A DNA stretch of 64,000 bases, from contig JBAIZL010000005.1 of NCBI GenBank assembly GCA_036971475.1, positions 164,903,386 to 164,967,385 of the forward strand. The letters run 5' to 3'. Every line of letters starts with the position of its first letter. The first letter of the stretch is position 1. The notes beneath the pieces were generated by a model that had not been told where the DNA came from, ran no database searches, and saw only the letters and a list, made by a program, of their open reading frames with translations. The translations under genes were made by a program, and so were the position numbers. This document shows positions 1 to 10,022 of this stretch, piece after piece. This stretch comes from Prosapia bicincta. Lineage: Eukaryota; Arthropoda; Insecta; Hemiptera; Cercopidae.

Positions 1-574
1 TAAAATATTATGTTAGTTTAGAACAAACTCATGTTAAGCTTGCTTAATTGTTTACACTCAGGAAGTCTTTAATATTAATCAGTTTATATATACAAAACAT
101 AACCTAGGAGAAACAGGGTGCACTTGACTATTGTAGACGAATTCATTATGTCATCAATTTCTTATCGATAAAGTTATGGCTCGAAATTCAACAGATTTTG
201 CTCCCACACTTTTCATGACTATATTGTCTGATTTCATAATGTATACAAATAAGTTCAGCACCCTCCACATTAATAATTTACCAATCCCTTCTAATCTCTT
301 TTCTTACGTTGTTGAGGGTCAATTATTTGTTGGGTTTGTACTTTTGTCACCTCTTTTAGCGTTTTCGGGATCGTTTTAGAAACCTTTCTGTTATAATCAC
401 TCCTTTTTATACCATCAAAATAGCATAAGATGGTTAAGGTCTCACGTGACCCATGCGGTAATCAATGACGATAATTACCCTGCAATACGCTTCAATAGCT
501 CTTTATCGCCTCAGAATTTACTTGGGTTAATTTCCACTGACTAAGTGTAATTGAAAAACATGGAAAACTATTTT
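1..574. other. AT-rich interval with no gene seen
   Basis: No recognisable coding sequence, RNA gene or clear repeat is visible. The open frame at 176-379 has no motif, and its composition matches the surrounding DNA. Confidence 0.5.
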
Positions 575-645
575 CCGCTATTGGGAATTGAACTCAGAAA
601 CCTTCGCTTGGTAGTAAAGCTCTCTAGCCACTAAATCGCTCAGCC
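575..645 (-). repeat. tRNA-like relic (tRNA pseudogene or SINE head)
   Basis: Read on the minus strand, this 71-base stretch has the order of internal promoter elements of a tRNA. A box-A-like segment (GCGATTTAGTGGCTAGAG) is followed at tRNA spacing by a box-B-like segment (GAGTTCAATTCCC), with an anticodon-loop-like CTACCAA between them. The acceptor stem does not pair convincingly and there is no clean cloverleaf, so it is not called a functional tRNA. It could be the head of a tRNA-derived SINE or a decayed tRNA. No second copy was noticed in the window. Confidence 0.4.
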
Positions 646-2677
646 TTCAGGAAATGATTCTCATCCTCTTTTCGTCTTTGGTGTGACGACATTATTTCGT
701 TCGTAATATTCAACAGGATCTGTAAGTTTTATATCTGTCTATCAATTTTCCATTGTTCTCCTTTTAGTAGATTTCTGTTTACATTCACTGTAACTTTACA
801 AAAAACATCCTAATGCTTCCCTTTAATACTTGTGTCTAGGGGCCGAATATGAAAAACAACAACATCGTCCAAGAAACAAAGACAATGCTGAGCGTGGAAG
901 TCCATATTAACGTGGCTTCACTAAATGGAAAAATTTTGTCGTTATCAGTTTATCTGTGATGGTTTTCTCTAGTAGTAATTTTTCCTATAAATATTATCAC
1001 TTTGTCTAACTAAAAAATAATAATATAATATTATAGGTAATGATTTACTACTAATGAATGACCCTAATAACGACTCTACTAAAAGGTGCCATAACCCTAT
1101 TTTCAACACCAGTGGATGATCTACTTTGTCCTTATTCCTTCCCAATTTCATAAATCCTTTCTATTTGTCTAATTAATTGTAGTTGAAATGGGTAAAAACC
1201 TTGTTATAGATAGAGGCCAGGGATATTTCAGGTACGAAACGCTGCACACATGAAGCCTCGATCCTTCTAATAACCTTCTCTAAGGAGGTTGTATGCCCTT
1301 ACCTTAATCCTACTTTTATTCACAATTCTCTCCTGTCATTCGAGGCGATAATGGTCACACGAGTTAATCGTCTTAAAACTACATACTACAAATTATTATT
1401 ACTATTTCGTCCTATAAAAACTCAACTAATAATCTGAAATAACTGCTGAACCAAAAATACATTAAAATTAGAAACAAATTTTAAATGCATGAGAATTAAA
1501 TATTTTTATTCCAAACACTATCGCTAGCCAGTTATCGCGAGACTAAAACGGACGGGAAGGAAAGCACTCTTATTACCAAGTTCTGAGGAAGGCAAGTCTG
1601 CGGGAAGTAGGGCGCGCGTAATTATTTTCTGTTTACTGGACCAGAAAGCATTCATTATTACTTTAATAAAGCCGGTATTGTTTTCAGATGCCTTTTGTTC
1701 ATGTAGTGGACTGAGTGAGCAAATAGATATGGATAAAGCTTTTTCACGCTGTACTAAGCATGTGTACTTATATTACGGACATTTGTACTTGGATCACGCC
1801 GATGGGGGTTCTTCACTTACTCGAAAATACCCTAATTTGAAATTTTTTTGTTTAAACCATTTTTATAAAAAGTTTCTACATATACTCTTCACCGAGTATT
1901 ATGTCTGATGTTTACTGGTTTTGTAAAAGCTATCTCTTAGATAAAAAATATAATGCACAATGGATGAGGTGACTTACGATAGAATTAATGTCAAAACGAT
2001 TATTTTCAAAGTAATATAATTTATTTCAATAAAAGGTAAATAGAAATACACATTATTTTGTAAAAGCCTTATTAGTTCGACTTTCCTCTAGGTACTTATA
2101 ACATATTCTATTGGCCTATGTAAAGGCATAAAACTCGTACAGTGGAGAACGTAACGTAACATTATTGATTATAACGGATAATCTATGACTTTGATTTTTT
2201 AAATTTATATTTTATAGTTCATTAGCTTATAAGTTATTTATAAATTTTATTTAATGGGCTGTAATATGAAATACAAAATAAGTAATTAAAAAGCCAATAT
2301 ATAAGATATGATTTTAACGTATTCGTATTAGGAAATTAAATAATGTTTTTAGACATAAGAACAATAGCTCTTGTAGGAAATATAGGTAATCATATAATTT
2401 AGTCAAATATAAGATATCTTTATATATATATACAGAGTAGCCATTAAAAATTATTATTAAACATAACGTCTAAATAATGATTAGAGAAGTAAAAAAAACA
2501 GCTGTTATAATTAATCGTCATCTTTGGATTTCTTTGGAAATCATCGGGATAATTCGTTGATCTCCGGTTGACAACAGCTATTAACGTTACTTTTTGCGAT
2601 TTATTTTTTAAAAATTATTCACTTCAACAATATTTTATGACTATTCGAACTTTAAATTTAGTAAATTTGTTAAAACT
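646..2677. other. AT-rich interval with no gene seen
   Basis: No motif-bearing reading frame was found. The 76-codon frame at 1678-1908 follows a splice-acceptor-like TTGTTTTCAG but matches no family I recognise. The stretch 1500-1640 is more GC-rich than its surroundings, without an identifiable cause. Confidence 0.45.
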
Positions 2678-2732
2678 TACTGAGACAGAACGTTTTCGAT
2701 CGCTATTTGCCGATCTTCATTAATGTCTTCTG
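2678..2732 (-). ncRNA. Hammerhead-like ribozyme motif downstream of the PLE
   Basis: On the minus strand this motif starts about 70 bases past the PLE endonuclease stop codon. Seen directly: AGACA, a degenerate core TTAATGA (hammerhead core CTGANGA), one A, stem II GATCG/CGATC around an 8-base loop, GAAA, ACGT, a TTC site, then TGTCT, which pairs with the initial AGACA as stem I. That is the order of a type I hammerhead with a minimal stem III, the form reported from the terminal repeats of Penelope-like elements. The core carries two changes from the consensus and one extra base before stem II. This copy is therefore probably inactive and is best read as a relic of the element's terminal repeat. 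Confidence 0.6.
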
Positions 2733-2800
2733 CTTGGAGATGTTGGGGCAAGCGGTGACGGTTTTAAAGGTAGGTTTTCGATAGTATCAAATAGTATGTG

Positions 2801-3863
2801 TTAATTGTATTGTGTTTGTTCGTTTAAGATGTTTGTAATTTGTGTTTTTGTGTATCTGTAAATTTCATATTGTTCTAGTGTGTTTAGATTCGGTCCTTTT
2901 TTCTTGATGTGTAGGATTTCTAGGTTATAGTAAATGTCCGTTTGTTTGTGTCCTATTCCTTTTATGTGATTGTAAAATGGTGAGTTGGTGTTCTGTTTGT
3001 GTTCCTCGACTCTTTATTTAAAGCTGCAACCTGTTTGTCCAATGTAGAATTTGATACATTCGTCGCAGTTTAGTTTTTATACGCCTGGTGCTTGTAGTTT
3101 ATCTTTGTTGTTGGTGTTGTGTTGTATTGTAACTTTTTATTAGTTTTATATGCTTTTTTGTATGCAATTTTTTTGAAATTTGCGGGCTATTTGGATTGTT
3201 GTTTTGTTTATGTATGGTAATGTGTTTGTTTTCCCTATCTGTAGTGTTAATTTTAGTGTTGTTTTTTTTGTATTTTGTGCCATAGTTTGTCTGTTATTGT
3301 GGTGTTGTATCCATTTGTGTATGATAAATATTTGATTGTGTTTAGTTCTTTGTTTATGTTTTCGGTGGTCATTGGGACTTCTTTAAATCTATGGAGCATT
3401 GATCTGAAGGCATCGTGTTTGTGTTGGATAGGGTGGTTTGAGGTGTTGTGGATAAGTGTGTCTGTTGTTATGGGTTTCCTGTAAATGTTGAAACTGTGTT
3501 TTTGTGTTTGGCTTTTTTTTATGGCTAGGTCGAGGAAGTTTAGGAATCGGTCGGTTTCAATTTCTGAAGTGAAGTGGAGTTTTGGGTGTCTTTTATTAGT
3601 GTAGGTGAGGCGTTTTCGCATTGACGGGAGTTGCCTCTGTATAGTGTTATGATATCATCGACGTATGTGTGCGAGTAAATGATTTTGTATGCGTGTGTAT
3701 TGTTTGTGATGAGTATCTTGGTGTTTTCTATGTGTTGTAGAACAATTTCGCTTAGGACACTACTGATAGGACTTCCCATGGGTAGGCCATCTGGTTGTGA
3801 ATAGAAGTTTGAGTTGTGGGTGAAATAGTTTTGTTTGGTGATGGTTTGGAGGTTTTTTAAATT
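2801..3863 (-). pseudogene. Penelope-like element RT + GIY-YIG endonuclease, 5'-truncated and broken
   Basis: Remnant of the single polyprotein of a Penelope-like retroelement, which combines reverse transcriptase with a GIY-YIG endonuclease. In minus-strand order the sequence shows QNYFTHNSNFYSQ and DGLPMGSPIS (RT fingers/palm); YVDD, the RT catalytic motif, at 3654-3665; and, after a frameshift near 3610, HPKLHFTSEIET and NFLDL. Next come TLPYINKTTIQIARKF and then GV*KLNCDECIKFYIGQTG, the GIY-YIG pair, with YIG at 3038-3046. Inactivating changes are a frameshift near 3610, another near 3250, and in-frame stops at 3077-3079 (the Y of GIY) and 3014-3016. The terminal stop is at 2801-2803. The RT N-terminus is missing beyond about 3863, as expected of 5' truncation during reverse transcription. 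The Penelope assignment is firm; the clade is not determined. Confidence 0.9.
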
Positions 3864-4554
3864 ATTCGAACGACTATAAAAGTATCCTATAAAAGCCCTT
3901 ACACTTTAATTTTCCCTAAATGTTTATTGTATAGCCTATTCTAATGGAATATGAAAAAAACTTATACAATTTCAAACTTAAAATATTCTTCCTATTGTAA
4001 TTATTGCAATTTTTAATTTTAAATTTTGTTCTTTATTATATTTATAACTATTTAAATTACAATTAGTGATTCAATATAATCGAAAACACTTTTGATACCG
4101 ACAAGTTATTCCTCAAAAATATCTTAACTACGGATAAAATCTTCTACTTTGAAGTTCATACGAAGCCGTGTTGAGGAAGTGTAACATTTTGGAGAAAAAT
4201 ATTGGGTACGTTTTTTGTTCCAAATAATAACTTTAAACAAATGAGAACACCTAAATTATATAAAATTACAAAACCACTATGTTGCATACATAAACGTGAA
4301 AGAAATTTTAACTTTATTGACACGAAAACATAAACCCGTGATTTAACCTCTGTCCGTGTTGAACCACGTTCTACCAGATAGTTAGCGGATGAAGCCAAGA
4401 AGGAGATGATAATTATTGAATATAAATTATTTCTTAATAATACGGGTTTAAAACAGCATCATATGGTTTATAAGGTTTAAAAGCGTCACTCATTACGTTT
4501 TATATAACTGATTTAATTCTATAGCTGAATGGAACTGACTATCTTAAGGCACCT
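3864..4554. other. AT-rich interval with no gene seen
   Basis: Nothing recognisable lies between the truncated PLE and the dispersed repeat that follows. The open frame at 4156-4398 on the minus strand has no family motif. Confidence 0.45.
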
Positions 4555-4866
4555 TAGCTTAAATCGAAATTTACTAAATGAGGGGAATGAGCCAGGCTAT
4601 CATTCAAGAAAATAATGATTTGCTATTCCGAAAACGGGCGGGGTGAATATTTTAGTAATTTGTTTAAACAGCCCCCGGTTAGAAGGTTTGCTCGGCCATA
4701 AACGACTTCGATGAAGTATATCCATCAATTTGCGCCCGCCTTTGTCTTAAACAAACTTGTAAAGTTTTTTATGTTTTGAAGTTTATTAAACAATTCTGTT
4801 TCAAAGAAAATAAATTTGAATTCGTTTGTAATCAAATATTCTGTTAATGTAAACAATCTGAAATTG
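4555..4866 (+). repeat. ~310-bp dispersed repeat, copy 1
   Basis: Diverged direct copy of 15355-15668. Shared landmarks in the same order are an AATAATGATTTGC-type segment, AAAACGGGCGGG, TAATTTGTTTAA followed by CAGCCCC, TAAACGACTTCG, CGCCCGCC, and a common end AAACAATCTGAAATT. GC-rich GGGCGGG and GCCCGCC are complementary and about 110 bases apart, so they could pair. No coding potential is seen. It may be an unclassified short mobile element or an old duplication. The next repeat begins directly at its end. Confidence 0.7.
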
Positions 4867-5215
4867 ATGGAAGTTGCTAGATTTTCTTTAAGGTGAGTCG
4901 AAGGAAGGCAAATGAGAATTTAATAAAACGGAGATGGCTTGCCTATATTTCTTGTTATATCAGTTTATTATATCAATCCCCTTTATTACAATAAATTATT
5001 ATTTTATTGAGTTAGTATTTAATAATTAATTACTATCCATGCTTCGCATTAATTCATGATTATTAGTGCAGGATTGAAACCATATATCTGCAAAATATTA
5101 TTTGTAACATCTCTCTACGACATCGTTCCCCGAGCTTAATCCTTACTCATTCCTGAAATTTCCAGTTTCGAGTTCTTTTTCAGTAAAATATATCTTGTAA
5201 TACCACTATGGCATC
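4866..5215 (+). repeat. ~350-bp direct repeat, left copy flanking ORF1 relic
   Basis: Nearly identical to 6437-6787, offset about 1571 bases. Both start at GATGGAAGTTGCTAG and both run through a TTCCTGAAATTTC segment that is also the unit of the tandem array beyond the right copy. The two copies bracket the DUF4780-type ORF1 relic. They lack obvious TG...CA ends and there is no primer-binding site, so they are not called LTRs. Unequal exchange or a segmental duplication around an insertion fits better. Confidence 0.75.
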
Positions 5216-5297
5216 ATTTGCAGGAGCCATATCCAACTGACCTCTACGCCTTCTCCTGATTCTCTCTATCGCCATTCTCTTCCGGGTTCTTAGAGTT

Positions 5298-6270
5298 TCA
5301 CTTAAAAGTGACCTCTGCAGTCCCCAGGAAGGCTTCCCCATCACTTGCCTTTAATTGTCTGGCAGATGCCTCATCCAATCCTAGGCAGAGGAGCCTTGCA
5401 GGTCCCCCGCTCAATGCACTGTAGGATCTTCCACTTCGAAGTGTCAATTTCTGGGTTTTGCATCCCCATGAGCTTGACCAACTGAGTGGCCTCCCTTTTT
5501 GGTGGTGGTACTAACACCGTCATTTTCACCCTTTTGATCAGTTCATCAGGCAGGACTAGCCTTGCCTGAGTCCCGTCCTCGAGCTTAACTGACGGTACCA
5601 CTTCTCTCAGCCATTTTGCCGATTCCTCCGCAGCACAAATAAATGCTGCGACTCCATCCCTTAGGTAAGTGTCTCTGAACCGCGGAACAAAACCTCCACT
5701 AGGAGTGTCCAGAATCCGGTCCATGACGGTGCCCGTAAGGTGGTCGAACGCCGCCATCTCCATCCTGACGCCTACACTATCCCCAAAGGTCACTGGAACC
5801 CTCGGTAGGTTGGCGGAGATCGACGAGAAAGACGGCTCTCCCGACTCAGCAGGCCTATACCCTTGTCTATTGCTCTTTGCCTCCGACTCTGGAGTAGGAT
5901 TAGAAGTACTCCTTTCTTTCCTTTTGTTCTCTCTATCTTGTCGTACTAAGGTCCTACCGGATCCACTGGCTTCCGGGACGACAGGGCGGGTTCTAGCCCC
6001 AGCCTCCGTCAAACCCTTCCGCTGCCTGGACCGGTGTTTCCTCAAAGGAGATGGCGGTGGTTCTCTGCCCTCCGCCTCCCCCTTCTTTGCTTCCTCATGG
6101 TAGGAAAGCCAGAGTGATTTCCTCCTTTGTGCCCCACTCATTCATCCTGTTGCCTTCGCAACTGGATTTCCATCTGTCTCTACGGGGGCCGAAGCCACCT
6201 CTATAGGGACAGATTTGTCGGTAGGTTCTAAGCCCTGACCAGTTAAATTTATTTTTTTTATCTCTGGCAT
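5298..6270 (-). pseudogene. Retrotransposon ORF1 of the DUF4780 type, broken
   Basis: Likely ORF1 (gag-like, nucleic-acid-binding) protein of a non-LTR retrotransposon. Translation from the ATG at 6268-6270 gives a short leader, meets an in-frame TGA just before MSGAQRRK (start codon at 6139-6141), then runs 256 codons. The N-terminal half is basic and rich in proline, serine and arginine. The C-terminal half has the DUF4780 pattern, including LIKRVKMTVLVPPP and LVKLMGMQNPEIDTSKWKIL. A frameshift near 5390 separates this from LGLDEASARQLKASDG, the expected end of the domain, and the repaired-frame stop TGA falls at 5298-5300. The MSGAQRRK start is probably not native, since the TGA before it looks like a decayed arginine codon (CGA). 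GC content is well above the surroundings, suggesting a fairly recent insertion. No ORF2 follows; the sequence passes into the left flanking repeat. Confidence 0.8.
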
Positions 6271-6436
6271 GTGTTTTCCCACAAGCAACTAGGGAAATAA
6301 AAGGTCTGCCGCCGCAGAGCCCCGCTTACGGCGGTAAGGCGACTTAAATACTCAGGGGTGGCGCCAGGTGCCCCTGAGGCTCCGTTAAAGACCCTCCTTA
6401 CCCTGAGGGTCACGAATCTGAAATTGCTAGAGTCAC
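6271..6436 (-). other. GC-rich leader of the ORF1 element
   Basis: Upstream of the ORF1 start on the minus strand is a GC-rich leader with CCTCAGGGG and GGCGGCAG segments, ending abruptly at the right flanking repeat. It is probably the 5' UTR, with internal promoter, of the non-LTR element. If so, this copy kept its 5' end and lost its 3' end, the opposite of ordinary 5' truncation. Confidence 0.5.
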
Positions 6437-6787
6437 GATGGAAGTTGCTAGATTTTCTTTAAGGTGAGTCGAAGGAAGGCAAATGAGAATTTAATAAAAC
6501 GGAGATGGCTTGCCTATAATTCTTGTTATATCAGTTTATTATATCAATCCCCTTTATCACAATAAATTATTATTTCATTGAGTTAGTATTTAATTAATAA
6601 TTACTATCCATGCTTCGCATTAATTCATGATGATTAGTGCAGGATTTAAACCATATATCTGCAAAATATTATTTGTAACATCTCTCTACGACATCGTTTC
6701 CCGAGCTTCATCCTTACTCATTCCTGAAATTTCTAATTTCGAATCATTTATCTGCAAAACACATCTTGTAATACCTCTATAGCATCT
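6437..6787 (+). repeat. ~350-bp direct repeat, right copy flanking ORF1 relic
   Basis: Direct copy of 4866-5215 with few substitutions. Its distal part passes without a break into the ~92-bp tandem array, so the repeat family probably carries the array unit at one end. Confidence 0.75.
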
Positions 6788-7090
6788 TGTTCTTCAAGCT
6801 TCATTCTTATTCATTCCTGTAATTTCACGTTTTGAGTCATTTAACTGCAAAGTATATCGTGTATCCTCTATTTCATGGTGTTCCTCTAGTTTCATCCTTA
6901 ATCGTTCCAGGAATTTCAAGTTTCGAGTTCTTTTTTAGCAAAATATATCTTGTAATACCTCTTTGGCATCTTGTTCTTCGATCTTCATCCTTATTCATTC
7001 CTGGAATTTCAAGTTTCGAGTCATTTATCTGCAAAGAAAAGTCATTTTTCTGCAAAAGATACCTTATAATCCTCTATGGTATCTTTTTCA
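6690..7090. repeat. ~92-bp tandem array, about four units
   Basis: Units are marked by CATTCCTG..AATTTC at 6719, 6812, 6903 and 6996, giving periods of 93, 91 and 93. Each unit also holds a TATCTTGTAATACCTCT-like and a TTCATCCTTATTC-like segment. A 60-codon minus-strand frame across it only reflects the repeat; the period is not a multiple of three. Confidence 0.8.
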
Positions 7091-7094
7091 TCGA

Positions 7095-7574
7095 ACTTTT
7101 ATTCGCTTTCGTTTGTACTAATTTTAAAACATTATAATTTCGTCCATGCGATTATTATTAATTTCATTATTCAGGCATTGATTTTTTATAAAGACAGATC
7201 CTTTCTGATTAACATTGCTAAATAATACCTTACAGATATATATTTGAGTATATTGTTCTATCCTTTCCTAACACTACAATAATTACTTATATTGACGCGT
7301 TTCGGAATGACACTATTGTCAAAAGTATAATCGAACTTAAAGAGTACGACTTAAGTTTTAAAAATAGAGTCAATCCGAACCAGAGGAATGTTCCGTGTGT
7401 CAACAGAGGAAAATATTGTAACTTTAAGAAAGGAAGAGAAATGTACTCAAATATTTACAGAAAATCAGAAAATATTTACAAATATTGCTAACAGAAATGA
7501 AGATGAATATATTAAGAATCCCATACAGATTCGTATTCCATATACATTGTTCTAAAATATTAGTAATAATATTA
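7095..7574. other. AT-rich interval with no gene seen
   Basis: No repeat, RNA gene or coding motif recognised. Confidence 0.45.
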
Positions 7575-7680
7575 TTACTTTCAAATATTGATAGTATCTC
7601 CATTGTCGAGCATCAACTGAAGTAGCATTGAGTTCAGTTGATGCTCGACAATGAAGATACTATCAATCTTTGAAAGTTAA
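7575..7680. repeat. Foldback with ~46-bp arms
   Basis: Arm 7575-7621 and arm 7633-7680 are reverse complements with very few mismatches (shared core TTGTCGAGCATCAACTGA), separated by an 11-base spacer. This is a stable cruciform or hairpin sequence of the kind left by foldback or miniature inverted-repeat elements. No coding content. It lies about 50 bases from the next (TA)n tract. Confidence 0.85.
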
Positions 7681-7730
7681 CTCGCATAAATACTCAGTAT
7701 GATTCTTGATTAAGTACATATGGTGAAAGT

Positions 7731-7752
7731 AATATATATATATATATATATA
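7731..7752. repeat. (TA)n microsatellite
   Basis: Eleven uninterrupted TA units immediately left of the perfect foldback. Confidence 0.95.
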
Positions 7753-7774
7753 ATACGTTTTCTTGTTTAATAAT

Positions 7775-7853
7775 TTAAAACAACATAGGTTATTCAAATA
7801 CAAGAATATTTATTATAAGAATAAATATTCTTGTATTTGAATAACCTATGTTG

Positions 7854-7859
<6 letters not shown>
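7775..7859. repeat. Perfect 38-bp-arm foldback inside a (TA)n region
   Basis: Arms 7775-7812 and 7822-7859 are perfect reverse complements (outer end TTAAAACAACATAGG) around a 9-base loop. TA-rich microsatellite lies on both sides, consistent with a miniature element that targets TA repeats. The second foldback at 48273-48376 has a similar outer end (CAAAACAACTGAGG) and also abuts a long (TA)n. Perfect arms imply a recent origin or gene conversion. Confidence 0.9.
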
Positions 7860-7904
<45 letters not shown>

Positions 7905-7907
7905 ATA

Positions 7908-7965
<58 letters not shown>
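7858..7965. repeat. Compound (TA)n/(TG)n microsatellite
   Basis: A (TA)n tract is interrupted by (GT)n near 7885-7905, with a further short TG stretch, then returns to (TA)n. Confidence 0.95.
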
Positions 7966-7971
<6 letters not shown>

Positions 7972-8057
7972 TAATATGTTTAAGTTTATATTTCAACAGT
8001 TGTTTTAACTTATAACAGACGAATATTTATTACAATTAGGCATAGCCTTATATTTTT

Positions 8058-8305
8058 TCATTTTATTCAGTCCAATTATTTATTTGGAACAAAATAATCT
8101 AATTGAAATTGAAAGCCGAATGAAACCGAACCAGTCATAGGGATCTATATAGAGAAATTTGCCTTAGTTTCAAAGCGATATCATTGTACGTAAACCAAAT
8201 TGAATTCCGGATTTATCTGCCAGTCCAGTTCGTTAGCGGTGACGTCATTCAATTTTTCTGCAAGTCTGCTTGTCCTCAACGAAGTGGAATTGCATCAGAT
8301 TTGTT
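8058..8305 (+). repeat. ~250-bp dispersed repeat, copy 1
   Basis: Reverse-complement relative of 13010-13277. Landmarks in order are TTTATTTGGAAC, AGGGATCTATATAGAG, a stretch with GTAAACCAAATTGAATTC, GTTCGTTAGCG, TGACGTCAT and CTGCAAGTCTGCTTGTCCTC. The TATATA-containing and CRE-like (TGACGTCA) motifs recall promoter DNA, so a solo terminal repeat of a retroelement is possible. No ends were proven. Confidence 0.75.
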
Positions 8306-8309
8306 AGAC

Positions 8310-10022
8310 CTTGTGAGGCTCTCACAATAAGGTAAGCTGAGGCAGAGCGACGGTGACAAAGTACTTGCCTGTAAATAATAGGTTATTTTATTACAGTTCG
8401 TTCCGAAATATCTGATGGTGGAGTTAGCGATGTGTTCCAGACACATTGAGGTTACCTCTTTGTACAAACGTTAACGATATGCTTTTATCAACGCTATATT
8501 ATTTTTTAAACACATTGCGCCAATTCTTTGTAAAACCGTTTATGATATTCTTTTGTAATCAGTTTATTATTTATAAAACACATATAGGATTCTGTTTTAT
8601 AGAATGGTTTACGATATATTTACCTTGTATAACCCGATAAAATCAATGATTTTCATTCACGTCTGTTTTGTAGAAAACACATTTTACAAAATATATATTT
8701 TTAAATTAATAACTTTACGCAATATATATATATATATATTGTAATTAAATTTGCTTATATAGTTTTGTACGTTTGTGGTTTGTGAAATATTCTTATCGTA
8801 TATCGTAATTATGCCATACTTTAATTTACTGGAAATCTTCTTAAAAATTTCGTTTTCAGTTTAAACAATATTTGTAACGAGGAAGCCTATTTCTATTGGG
8901 CGTCTCCTGACAGAATTCAATATTCCAGTTTCATTTCATGGTCTGCTCATTCATCTCGAATCCAACTCTCCAAACACATCAGAAAATTGTTTTTTTATCA
9001 ATCAAAATTAAAACCAGCAAATAAGCACATATTTCGCTACAGACAATTGTCCTGCAAATGTATCGTTGATAAAACTGTATTCCTTCTGGGACTTTAACCA
9101 GTCAAATTAAAAATAAGACTGATAGCTGTAGCTTCGCATATAACCTCAGTGTTGCCAACTGTTCGAAATAAAAACTTGCGGAAAATATATTTTGTACGTA
9201 TTTAGACTGTAAAACCGAAAGAAACTACATTGGTGTTAACGGGGTTGAAGTACTTGTTGCAACGTACTCACTTTTCACGTTGTTGGATAAAATTTTGTAT
9301 CCATCTAGATTCAACGTGACTAATATTATGAAACGATATAATGGATGTTCAACGATCGTAAATTTGTGATTATATGCATAATAAAGTATGAACAGTAGAA
9401 GTAACATGTCGAAAGGTATTTTAGTAACGATGTTCATTAGGCATATTGAATGAACAACACAAGTTTATTATTTTGTACAACAGTATTGTTACTACACAAT
9501 ATTGTAACAATTCTGAATAAATGAATAGAAATATTTATAAGCTTTACAATCATGGTAATTACAGTACAATAATTAGATATTGGCAGATAGGCCGCTCTCA
9601 AATACATGTCAGCATTTACATGTTAGCAGATAGACAAATTGAGAGCTGTCCCTCTTAATCCAAATTGAGAGCTGGTCTCCATTAGGTAAGTGACCCTGCT
9701 CAAGAAATACCATAACTACCGTTATCATTAGGTCATTTCCTTAGTTCTATCTAATACCTTTCTTCTGAGAAATGGATCTAAAGGCCAGAGATTTCTTTAC
9801 TTCCTCGATAGAGTGTAAGTCTGCATTAGGTACGCTACATCTACACACGAGGTGATATAAAATCAAATCATCTTATGTCTGTACTTGTATTTACAATACG
9901 TTTCCTCGTTCGGAAGCCATAAAAGTAATTTTGGCTGATCGTTTTAATAATTACAAAAAAGTGAAAATTAAAATTATTTTGACTATCTTAAAACTATTTC
10001 AAGTTAAATTAGCATAAATGAA
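8310..10022. other. AT-rich interval with no gene seen
   Basis: Small frames at 8446-8640 and 9225-9437 show no family motifs. A short segment around 9678-9765, read on the minus strand, resembles segments near 33450, 51757 and 53225 that share a CTAAGGAA...TAATGAT signature. Confidence 0.45.

Noticed and set aside
575..645. Functional tRNA gene
   Set aside because: Internal promoter-like boxes are present but the acceptor and anticodon stems do not pair.
1678..1908. Frame preceded by a splice-acceptor-like sequence as a host exon
   Set aside because: No recognisable protein family, no donor site or neighbouring exons identified.
4866..6787. LTR retrotransposon with the 350-bp repeats as LTRs
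   Set aside because: No TG..CA termini, primer-binding site, polypurine tract or pol motifs; the interior protein is of the DUF4780 ORF1 type found in non-LTR elements.
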